Assembly: GCA_937919945.1 (NCBI GenBank)
Contig: CALESY010000049.1
Location: forward strand, 1 to 5,501
Direction of reading: 5' to 3'
Origin: an uncultured Chitinophagaceae bacterium
GTDB taxonomy: Bacteria > Bacteroidota > Bacteroidia > Chitinophagales > Chitinophagaceae
DNA length: 5,501 nucleotides
The position numbers and the translations under genes were made by a program. The number at the start of each line of letters is the position of its first letter. The stretch's first letter is position 1. Of the stretch, positions 1 to 5,501 are shown one piece after another. The notes under the pieces were generated by a model. That model was given only the letters and a program-made list of their open reading frames with translations. It was not told the DNA's origin and ran no database searches.

Positions 1-315
1 AATATTGATAAAATCACACTCACTTATCCTGAAAATTTTGCTGATGCGCAAATAGCTTTATTCCGTGGGTTATCGCATGATTACAAAAAGTATGATATTG
101 ATTTTTATAACCAATTACATAAAATCAAAACACCTGTACTAATTATACGTGGCGATGTTGATGCCATACCTCTCGCAGCACATGAGAAAATGAAGCAAAG
201 TCTGGCAAATGCTCAATTAATTCGTTTTAGTAAATCAGGCCACTTTCCTTTTCTTGAAGAGCCCGAACATTTTAGAGAAGTTGTAAATGAGTTTATGGAT
301 AAACTAAAAAAGTAA
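1..315 (+). CDS. alpha/beta hydrolase, C-terminal part (5' end outside window)
   Basis: The frame is open from base 1 and ends at TAA 313-315, giving 104 residues with no start in view. Residues 42-51 (IKTPVLIIRG) form the hydrophobic strand that precedes the catalytic acid in alpha/beta hydrolases. D54 in GDVDAIP is the likely catalytic aspartate, and H81 in SGHFPFLEEPEHF the likely catalytic histidine, followed by the usual C-terminal helix (HFREVVNEFMDKLKK). The nucleophile serine elbow would lie upstream, outside the window. The SGHFPFLEEPE motif resembles proline iminopeptidase-like and other small-molecule hydrolases of this fold, but a C-terminus alone cannot fix the substrate, so no symbol is given. 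The gene converges on the minus-strand block, and the hairpin starting at its stop codon probably ends its transcript. Confidence 0.88.
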   Translation, partial: NIDKITLTYPENFADAQIALFRGLSHDYKKYDIDFYNQLHKIKTPVLIIRGDVDAIPLAAHEKMKQSLANAQLIRFSKSGHFPFLEEPEHFREVVNEFMDKLKK

Positions 316-336
316 AAGCACCGTAAGGTGCTTTTA
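313..336. terminator. bidirectional intrinsic terminator between convergent genes
   Basis: A perfect 10-bp inverted repeat (TAAAAGCACC, loop GTAA, GGTGCTTTTA) starts exactly on the TAA stop of the hydrolase and lies 21 bases beyond the stop of the opposing gene. The A-rich left flank and the T-rich right arm give a U-tract on either strand; on the minus strand the stem is followed by ACTTTTTTAG. The position between two converging genes supports termination in both directions. Nine bases of each arm are identical to those of the second terminator at 4872-4896. Confidence 0.85.
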
Positions 337-357
337 CTTAAAATTTATATGCTCAGT

Positions 358-1947
358 CTATTGAACAATTATTTTTCGGGTTGTTTGCATGTTGGCAGTG
401 CGTACTTGCAGGTAATAAACCCCGGCTGTTACATGGCTTAATGCTATACTGTGATTAAGCTTGTTGTTTTCAATAGTAGTATTGCCACTATAGACTGACT
501 GTCCTACCTGATTGGTTATTTCTATACCAGCTTCGCCATTCTGCATGCCAATACCACTGATAGTGAATATACCCTTTCCCGGATTGGGGTATATATTCAG
601 CCATTGATCCTTATCAATACTTTCTATGCCTACTGGTAGTACTGTCATTACAACCTTGTTACTTTCTATGCTGTCCGGTGTAGCACATAGTATGCTGCTT
701 TTTACTACTAACGAAAAAGTATCGCCGGTAACAAAATCAAGGCCTGCTTTTGCGCTGAGTGTCAAACCACTTATGCCTGTTAGTACATTACTATTCTTCT
801 TCCATATATAAGTTGGTGTTGTGCCTGCATTGCTTACGATTGCACTGAAGAAAGCTGTAACGCCGCTTGCTACAGAAGTGCCCGGAGCAACTGTCAGAGC
901 AGCAGTTGGTGGCGTAGTAGGAACGCCAATAGTTACTTGCATAGTGTCTGATATTTTTATTGGCTGGCTCGATTTGATACGTATGCGATAGCCGCTACCT
1001 ACTGCTGTGCTACCGGGTATGCTACAACTGATGGTTCCGCCACGGCTTGCTGTTTGAGTGCCTATTACTACAGGAGATGCAAAGCTGCCGGATGCATCAG
1101 ACAATTCTACAATGAAAGAATTGGTTGATGGAAACTCGTTGACAGTATTGTATTTGACATTGAATGTTGTGCTTTTGCAAAGCGATGTATAAAATTGTGC
1201 AAAATATACATCACTATTGTATTGTTTTATTTCTTTGTCAGTCAACACACGGTTATATATTCTGATGTCGTCCATCAGGCCTTTAAACCAATATGGAAAC
1301 AAACCACCTGATGTTTGTTGATACAAAGCTCCTATAGTTAACCCCTCTGTAGATGTACCGGTTGGGTTATTAGTAATATAGCTGTATTTAAACTGTCCGT
1401 TTACATAAAATTTAATAGTATCGTTATTGCAGGTAGCTACCAGTTTATACCAGTTATTACTCACAATATTTGGTGTGTATTGCAATGTGGCAGGGTTGGA
1501 TGAAGTAGCTGAGGGATAAAATACATATTTACTTGTATCGGCAGTAAAGCAATCGTTGTATGGATTGTCTGAAAACAAAATACCATAATAACCTTTTAAA
1601 GTTTCATTGCTGCGTTGTACGATAACATTTCCCTGACACTGTGCCGTATAGTAACCTGTAGGTTTTACAATGGCACAGATGGTATATTGTGTGAGGTTTA
1701 AGCCAGACTGATAACCAACATTTATGTGGCTGCTTGTACCGTTAAACGATGCTGCTGTAGTGTTTACACCATTTTCTCCTTGCCCGTATGTAATAAATAA
1801 GGGGGTGCCATTATAGGTGTTGCCGCTGCTGTCGCCGGCATTGCCGCTGAAAGGCCAGTGTGCTACCAGCCCGCTGCTCAGTTGTGCAATACTTGTAAAA
1901 GGAAGTAATGCCAACACAGTGGCATACAAATACGTGGAAAGTTTCAT
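358..1947 (-). CDS. secreted LamG-like / Ig-like protein with T9SS sorting domain
   Basis: This is a 529-residue exported protein, probably displayed on the surface or released. Residues 1-21 are a signal peptide (K2, hydrophobic core, TSIA then Q22). Residues 23-244 are a LamG/concanavalin-like jelly roll: GLVAHWPFSGNAGDSSGN near the start, FNGTSSHINVG at 68-77, WYKLVAT at 166-172, and KGLMDDIRIYNRVLTDKEI at 222-240. Residues 249-341 form a beta module shared with the 698-residue protein, with cysteines C257 and C308. Residues 347-437 look Ig/PKD-like (TYIWKKN at 379-385). Residues 450-529 are a T9SS type A sorting domain (LNIYPNPGKGIFTISG, then GVYYLQV). LamG folds usually bind glycans or proteins, and no catalytic domain is visible, so an adhesin or matrix role is inferred and the ligand is unknown. 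The ATG is followed directly by a good signal peptide, but no Shine-Dalgarno sequence precedes it. The gene lies 61 bases after the DUF4294 gene and has a candidate promoter of its own. Confidence 0.93.
   Translation of the reverse strand: MKLSTYLYATVLALLPFTSIAQLSSGLVAHWPFSGNAGDSSGNTYNGTPLFITYGQGENGVNTTAASFNGTSSHINVGYQSGLNLTQYTICAIVKPTGYYTAQCQGNVIVQRSNETLKGYYGILFSDNPYNDCFTADTSKYVFYPSATSSNPATLQYTPNIVSNNWYKLVATCNNDTIKFYVNGQFKYSYITNNPTGTSTEGLTIGALYQQTSGGLFPYWFKGLMDDIRIYNRVLTDKEIKQYNSDVYFAQFYTSLCKSTTFNVKYNTVNEFPSTNSFIVELSDASGSFASPVVIGTQTASRGGTISCSIPGSTAVGSGYRIRIKSSQPIKISDTMQVTIGVPTTPPTAALTVAPGTSVASGVTAFFSAIVSNAGTTPTYIWKKNSNVLTGISGLTLSAKAGLDFVTGDTFSLVVKSSILCATPDSIESNKVVMTVLPVGIESIDKDQWLNIYPNPGKGIFTISGIGMQNGEAGIEITNQVGQSVYSGNTTIENNKLNHSIALSHVTAGVYYLQVRTANMQTTRKIIVQ
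925..1203 (-). other. beta module shared with the 698-residue protein (residues 249-341)
   Basis: This encodes the segment after the LamG-like domain. From C257 to I330 it aligns without gaps to C38-I111 of the 698-residue protein, with 31 of 74 identities by hand count. Shared landmarks are the two cysteines 51 residues apart, FxxxLSxAxGxF, VxIGT, IxCxIP and YRIRIxSSxPI. I recognise the pattern as typical of secreted Bacteroidota proteins but cannot name a family with certainty. Function is unknown; a structural beta-sandwich spacer is the simplest reading. Confidence 0.75.
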
Positions 1948-1967
1948 TATAGCATTTTTTTCAGCGC

Positions 1968-1975
1968 CAAAAGTA
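1968..1975 (-). promoter_or_regulatory. candidate Bacteroidota -7 promoter element (TACTTTTG)
   Basis: Read on the minus strand, TACTTTTG matches the Bacteroidota sigma-A -7 consensus TAnnTTTG exactly and ends 20 bases before the ATG of the LamG-like gene. It lies in the 61-base gap after the DUF4294 stop. No clear TTTG -33 partner is seen at the expected 19-21-base spacing, and the leader would be short, so this is tentative. If real, it lets the 529-residue protein be transcribed apart from the upstream genes. Confidence 0.35.
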
Positions 1976-2008
1976 CTGATAATTTGCTACAGACACTTTT
2001 ACTATTAG

Positions 2009-2590
2009 TTAATAAGTAGTGAGTTTTGCCTCATACTCTCCATATTTTGCTGGTAGCGGATACCCGAGGCTTTGCATAATATGTTCCAGCATTGGTTCTT
2101 CATAAGGGTCATAGTGCCTGTTCAGGTTGAATCCATGCAGCCTTGCCCAAGTCTGCCATTTCAGCGCATAGAAGGTGCTTTTATATTCTTCCATCTTACC
2201 ATAGATGTTTTCACTGCTTTGTCTGGCTATCAGTTTCACAAGCAGCACACCTTGTGTTTCATTGAGTTGCTTTATTTCTTTTTCATACCGTTGCTTTATT
2301 TCCTCCTCTTTTTGATTGATGAAAGCTTTGCGCTGACGTTTGCTGATGTTGGGGTCTTGTTCCAGCTTGTTAAGTTCTTCCATCATGTTGGTTGCTGCAT
2401 GCAGGTAGGGTAGTATGGTGGTTACATAATACTTCATCTGATTGTAGCGGTAGCGTATGGTATCATTGCTCCAGTTCCGCTCAGTATTTACATCTACATT
2501 CGGTAGCCTGAATAAGATGGCAGTATCGCCTGTTTGCGCACTGGCATTTACTGTCAGCAGTATAGCAGTTATTGTAATGAGTAATTTCAT
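2009..2590 (-). CDS. exported DUF4294 family protein
   Basis: This is a small exported protein of unknown function, 193 residues. The reading frame extends upstream to a TTG at 2608, but ATG 2588-2590 is chosen because it puts a standard signal peptide at the N-terminus (MKLLITITAILLTVNASA, cut before Q19). The mature part matches DUF4294 as I know it from Bacteroidota: an N-terminal segment with LPNVDV at 29-34, the family core RYRYNQMKYYVTTILPY at 46-62, a basic KRQRKAFINQKEEEIKQRYE helix at 84-103, TQGVLLVKLIARQ at 112-124, and YDPYEE at 160-165. The middle, about residues 65-110, is highly charged and helical, possibly coiled coil. There is no lipobox and no T9SS sorting domain, so the periplasm is the likely location. 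It starts 65 bases after the 698-residue gene with no terminator seen between them, so cotranscription is plausible. A link to its neighbours' export is not established. Confidence 0.85.
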   Translation of the reverse strand: MKLLITITAILLTVNASAQTGDTAILFRLPNVDVNTERNWSNDTIRYRYNQMKYYVTTILPYLHAATNMMEELNKLEQDPNISKRQRKAFINQKEEEIKQRYEKEIKQLNETQGVLLVKLIARQSSENIYGKMEEYKSTFYALKWQTWARLHGFNLNRHYDPYEEPMLEHIMQSLGYPLPAKYGEYEAKLTTY

Positions 2591-2655
2591 ACTACAGATG
2601 CTATGCAAGCCTTATGCCATAATTAGGTGCGACGATGTTAAAGAAAATTAAAAGC

Positions 2656-4752
2656 CTACCGTATAATGGTAAATGGTATGCGTATGATACGGCCGTTGTA
2701 GGTAGCCTGCAGTGTGTATATGCCACTGCTCAATCTGTCTTTGAGATTGAATTGGTGGTAAATAAAGCGTTTATCACTCTCTAAACGAGTATTATATACA
2801 TCTTGTCCCGCAGCATTGAGTATGCGCACGAACATTGTCTGGTCTTTATCCAATTTGCCGGATATTGTAAAGTCGCCATTGTTGGGCGATGGGTATAGTG
2901 TAAATTCAAACTGCGACGTAAACTGCCTGATATCTATATTGACAACTGCAGATGCTTTACATCCGTCTTTATCTATTGTAAGGATATAGCTACCCTCTAT
3001 ATTGTTGGTAACATTGCCTCTTGTTACATACCATCCAGAATCAGTCCAGTTTTGCGGTCCTGCCCAATAGGTTTTCACGCCTTGTTCATCAGTTTGTGCT
3101 TTCAATTGCAGTTCCTGACCCTCCCAAAGCGGTGCATTGTGCGCGATAGTTGGTACAGATGGCATAGGTTTGATACTTACATAGGCAGTATCGCCCTGGG
3201 TAGCACAGCCTCTGTTATTTGCTATGAGTGTATGCCAGCCCGTATCGGCAGATTTTACCGGATAACGCCTGATGGTTTGTCCCGTGTCGCTGATGTTTTG
3301 TTGAGATATCCATTTAAAGTCAATGCCCTCAATATCGGTTATTGCTTTCATTACTAAGGTGTCAACAGGGCATAGTGGCGCGTTGGTTTCAATATGTGGT
3401 TTTTCAGGATAAGCATTTACCTCTACAAAAATGGTGTCGTGATTGGTACATCCGCTGATGCTGTCTTGTATTATATAGTAACCATTTGCCAATACAGTAG
3501 CCCCCGGCAGTATTGGGTTTTGAATATTGCTTTTAAAGTTATTCGGGCCTATCCATAGATAAGTGCCGTTACGTACATCTTGTACGGTTAGCTTCATACT
3601 ATCGCCCTCGCAAAGCGGGCTGTTGCTGCCACCAATAGGTTTAGGTGGTGCATCCAGTACTTGTACAGTATCATAAGCAGGCACAGAATAGCAGCCATTC
3701 AGTTTCGAACGTAGCATATACACGCCTGCGTGCGTACTGTTTGCAGATAGTATAAAGGGCGATGATAAAGTACTGCTGAAGCCTGCAGGCCCGCTCCATA
3801 CATAGCTGGCACTGGGCGAGCCGCCTAACAAAGCATAGAACTGAATATTAGCGCCTTTGCATAGCGGGCTGTTGCTGATAATGGTAGGTGTATCCGGCAA
3901 TGGACGTACCGTAAAATTGCTGAACATGCTATCAACACAACCATCTAAAGTTGCTTTCAGCTTGCAGGTACCGCTGTATTTAAACACTGCCTGATGTACA
4001 ATAAGGTACTGAATACTATCGTATGTAGAGCCATCTGGCAGTGTCAGTTTGTATATGGATGATGGTGTGCCGCTGAAGAAAAATTTCATGGTATCGCCAA
4101 GGCAGGCAGGGGAGTTGGTAGTTAGTAAAACAGCAGGCTTTGGTTTTACAATAGTGGCTATAGTTTGCATGGTTGTACAGCCGTTCAGCACCGCGGTAAC
4201 GGTATAGCTGCCTGCCATAGATGTACTGGCACTTGTACGGTTCACGGTATTACCCGTAGCTGTATAGCTGCCCGGCCCATCCCATGTTATGGTGGCTGTA
4301 CCCGTATGCCCGCTATTCAGTTGCAGCGTATTGCCCTCGCATATTGGGCTATTGCTGGTAGCTGCCAATGCAGGTTTGAGGCGAATGGTAATATTCATGC
4401 CGTTGTCTGCAGATGTACGTATAGGTGCAGACGATGCTATGCGTATTCTGTAAGCTGTACCTGCCGACATACTATCCGGGATAGTGCAAATAATAACACC
4501 GTTAGTGTCTGAAGGGTACGTACCTATAGATACGGCATTACTAAAACCACCCCATGCATTAGATAACTGTGCCGTAAAAACGTTATTGAGCAAAAACTTG
4601 CGGTTGACGCTGTAATGCAGATGTATGGTATCTCCCGGGCAAATACTATGTGTGCTGAGGGGCTGGCTGATGCTCACAATAGTATCTTGCCCTTTTACAA
4701 AGGCTGGCAAAGCAAGCATTAAGCATAACATTAGTACAAATACACTACGCAC
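2656..4752 (-). CDS. secreted multi-Ig-like repeat protein with T9SS sorting domain
   Basis: This is a 698-residue exported protein, probably cell-surface. Translation starts at GTG 4750-4752; no ATG or TTG lies in frame between it and the upstream TAG at 4789-4791. A later ATG at 4729-4731 (M8) is possible but would drop the positive R2 of the signal peptide (residues 1-21, ending AFVKG before QD). Residues 32-126 are the beta module shared with the 529-residue protein (C38, C89, YRIRIASSAP). Six Ig-like repeats of about 80 residues follow at roughly 134-206, 213-286, 294-367, 377-448, 457-530 and 539-608. Each opens with N[SA]PxC and ends near GC. Residues 617-698 are a T9SS type A sorting domain (FTLYPSPNNGDFTISG, then GIYTLQ). 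No catalytic motif is visible; an extended adhesin or scaffold is inferred. Such repeats are often annotated as Ig-like or PKD-like in Bacteroidota. No Shine-Dalgarno sequence is seen. Confidence 0.93.
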   Translation of the reverse strand: MRSVFVLMLCLMLALPAFVKGQDTIVSISQPLSTHSICPGDTIHLHYSVNRKFLLNNVFTAQLSNAWGGFSNAVSIGTYPSDTNGVIICTIPDSMSAGTAYRIRIASSAPIRTSADNGMNITIRLKPALAATSNSPICEGNTLQLNSGHTGTATITWDGPGSYTATGNTVNRTSASTSMAGSYTVTAVLNGCTTMQTIATIVKPKPAVLLTTNSPACLGDTMKFFFSGTPSSIYKLTLPDGSTYDSIQYLIVHQAVFKYSGTCKLKATLDGCVDSMFSNFTVRPLPDTPTIISNSPLCKGANIQFYALLGGSPSASYVWSGPAGFSSTLSSPFILSANSTHAGVYMLRSKLNGCYSVPAYDTVQVLDAPPKPIGGSNSPLCEGDSMKLTVQDVRNGTYLWIGPNNFKSNIQNPILPGATVLANGYYIIQDSISGCTNHDTIFVEVNAYPEKPHIETNAPLCPVDTLVMKAITDIEGIDFKWISQQNISDTGQTIRRYPVKSADTGWHTLIANNRGCATQGDTAYVSIKPMPSVPTIAHNAPLWEGQELQLKAQTDEQGVKTYWAGPQNWTDSGWYVTRGNVTNNIEGSYILTIDKDGCKASAVVNIDIRQFTSQFEFTLYPSPNNGDFTISGKLDKDQTMFVRILNAAGQDVYNTRLESDKRFIYHQFNLKDRLSSGIYTLQATYNGRIIRIPFTIIR
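2929..4353 (-). repeat. six tandem Ig-like protein repeats in the 698-residue gene
   Basis: Six consecutive coding units share a frame: N[SA]PxCxGDxxxL at the start, a G-P-x-F/W or WxGP motif mid-repeat, then GxYxL..xxGC. First-cysteine positions are 138, 217, 298, 381 and 461 (W543 takes the place in unit six), a period of 79-83 residues. The partner cysteines are 192, 272, 354, 435, 516 and 598, always 54-56 residues on, which suggests one disulfide per domain. The units are diverged at protein level, so this is an old domain duplication and not a recent DNA tandem repeat. Confidence 0.85.
4375..4659 (-). other. beta module shared with the 529-residue protein (residues 32-126)
   Basis: This encodes the first domain after the signal peptide of the 698-residue protein. 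It is the counterpart of 925-1203, with C38 and C89 spaced exactly as C257 and C308 there, and the same FxxxLSxAxGxF, VxIGT and YRIRI landmarks. It sits at the N-terminus here but internally in the other protein, so it behaves as a movable module. Function is unknown. Confidence 0.75.
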
Positions 4753-4871
4753 AAGGCAATCATTGATTATAATAAATGTACGAAAAAGCTATGTAAAGTT
4801 ATCCCTTCTGCTTTTTTATGTATTAGTTTATCGGCTATAACCTTTTGAGGCAAGAATAGCTACCTTATAAA

Positions 4872-4896
4872 AAAAGCACCTGTAAAAGGTGCTTTT
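4872..4896 (-). terminator. intrinsic terminator of the right-edge LamG-like gene
   Basis: Read on the minus strand, a 10-bp perfect stem (AAAAGCACCT, loop TTTAC, AGGTGCTTTT) is followed by further T residues (TTTTTTTAT in total), a textbook intrinsic terminator. It begins 21 bases after the TAA of the minus-strand gene at 4918. It lies 119 bases before the GTG of the 698-residue gene, so that gene needs its own promoter between about 4753 and 4871. The stem is nearly the same as the terminator at 313-336. Confidence 0.85.
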
Positions 4897-4917
4897 GTAT
4901 TATAGAATACGATAGAA

Positions 4918-5501
4918 TTATTGTTTCACAAACCGATGGTGGCTGAGTCCGGCATCAGACTGAACCTGTAGCATATACATGCCTGCTGGCAGTTCTTGCA
5001 GATGAATGGCGTTCTGGTTTGATTGTAACCTCCCACTGGCCATTTTACTGCCTGCCATATTAAACACCTGATAGTCTATAATGCCGCTGTGTGTAATGGT
5101 GAGGGTGTTACCTGTCATAGGGTTGGGGTATATGCTCATTTCATTTGCTTGAATATGCATTATACTATTAGGTTCGTCAATAGGATCTTTTACATTTTTA
5201 CAAACCGAATCACGCTCTTGAGTATTTAGTATTCTTTTGTAGATGCGTATTTCATCAAGCTGCCCTGAGAACCACTGCGGGTCTGGTTGCCACCATATGC
5301 CAAATTTAAGCACACCACCATTACAGCTATCAATACTATGCATGTTGCCTGTTTTTACAGTATCATTAGCTACTAGTATGCCGTCTAAGTATATTTTTTT
5401 GTAGCTGGAATCGAACACCATAATAGCACAGTGCCAGTTCGTGTCGATGGCAGATTTTGAGAAAGAATAGTTGTTGAATGAACCACTCGTTGTAATACAA
5501 T
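4918..5501 (-). CDS. LamG-like protein with T9SS sorting domain (5' end outside window)
   Basis: The minus-strand frame stays open from the right edge to TAA 4918-4920, giving 193 visible residues. ATG 5419-5421 is in frame but is not the start: the 26 codons upstream continue a LamG-like fold (SKSAIDTNWHCAIMVFD, with the typical NWH ahead of the strand). The LamG-like part runs to about residue 104, with KKIYLDG and FSGQLDEIRIYKRILNTQE at 77-95, a near match to KGLMDDIRIYNRVLTDKE in the 529-residue protein. Residues 121-193 are a T9SS type A sorting domain (SIYPNPMTGNTLTI, then GMYMLQV and a basic C-terminus). It is probably exported and attached to or released from the cell surface. The N-terminus and any further domains lie outside, so ligand and full size are unknown. 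A terminator follows, so it is probably the last gene of its transcript. Confidence 0.9.
   Translation of the reverse strand, partial: CITTSGSFNNYSFSKSAIDTNWHCAIMVFDSSYKKIYLDGILVANDTVKTGNMHSIDSCNGGVLKFGIWWQPDPQWFSGQLDEIRIYKRILNTQERDSVCKNVKDPIDEPNSIMHIQANEMSIYPNPMTGNTLTITHSGIIDYQVFNMAGSKMASGRLQSNQNAIHLQELPAGMYMLQVQSDAGLSHHRFVKQ

Noticed and set aside
358..1947. Glycoside hydrolase or other enzyme assignment for the LamG-like protein
   Set aside because: LamG-like domains often accompany enzymes, but the remaining residues are accounted for by beta modules and a sorting domain, with no catalytic segment.
2072..2413. Plus-strand open frame of 113 codons with hydrophobic, Phe-rich stretches
   Set aside because: It is antisense to the DUF4294 gene. 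The Phe and Leu runs come from complementing Lys/Glu-rich helix codons, and the opposite strand has clear family motifs.
2929..4353. Ig-like repeat array as a site of recombination-driven length or phase variation
   Set aside because: The units share a protein pattern but are diverged, and I saw no long identical DNA stretches between them, so homologous slippage looks unlikely.
4165..4512. Plus-strand open frame of 115 codons, rich in Cys, His and Arg
   Set aside because: It lies wholly antisense to the Ig-repeat gene. Its unusual composition is explained by reading the complement of Thr/Ala/Gly-rich repeat codons, and it shows no recognisable domain.
4773..4801. Possible promoters of the 698-residue gene on the minus strand, TACATTTA (4773-4780) and TAACTTTA (4794-4801)
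   Set aside because: Each misses the final G of TAnnTTTG and neither has a TTTG element at proper spacing. A promoter must exist nearby, since a terminator precedes the gene, but the sequence does not single one out.
1..5501. CRISPR array, insertion sequence, retron, toxin-antitoxin or defence island
   Set aside because: I found no spaced direct repeats, transposase, reverse transcriptase, structured RNA or nuclease-type genes on either strand.

Overview
The window reads as chromosome of a Bacteroidota bacterium, most likely of the Chitinophagaceae/Sphingobacteriales type. Three of its five genes encode secreted proteins ending in a type IX secretion system (T9SS) type A C-terminal sorting domain, a fourth belongs to DUF4294, a family I know from Bacteroidota, and start sites lack obvious Shine-Dalgarno sequences. 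This placement rests on domain content; no marker gene is present.

Layout: bases 1-315 (+) hold the C-terminal end of an alpha/beta hydrolase. It converges on a minus-strand block across a 42-base gap holding a bidirectional hairpin terminator. The rest is minus strand. Read in the direction of transcription (right to left) it contains: a LamG-like plus T9SS-sorting protein cut by the right edge (4918-5501); a strong hairpin/T-run terminator (4872-4896); a 698-residue secreted protein with six Ig-like repeats and a sorting domain (2656-4752, GTG start); a small exported DUF4294 protein (2009-2590, start moved to the ATG); and a 529-residue LamG-like, beta-module, Ig-like and T9SS-sorting protein (358-1947).

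How they fit together: the two large complete proteins share a beta-rich module of about 90 residues with an identically spaced cysteine pair. The 529-residue protein and the edge protein share the LamG-plus-sorting architecture. This looks like a local group of surface or secreted adhesin-like proteins with no visible catalytic domain. The DUF4294 gene lies between two of them, but a functional link is only inference from position. The terminator at 4872-4896 separates the edge gene from the next three, which could be one transcription unit or could have internal promoters (a candidate lies just before the 529-residue gene).

I see no tRNA, rRNA, CRISPR array, insertion sequence, attachment site, toxin-antitoxin pair or defence gene, and no gene-free stretch over 300 bases. 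The window looks like ordinary Bacteroidota surface-protein territory. The points worth a second look are the shared module, the broken cysteine pair in the last Ig-like repeat, and the near-identical terminators at both ends of the block.
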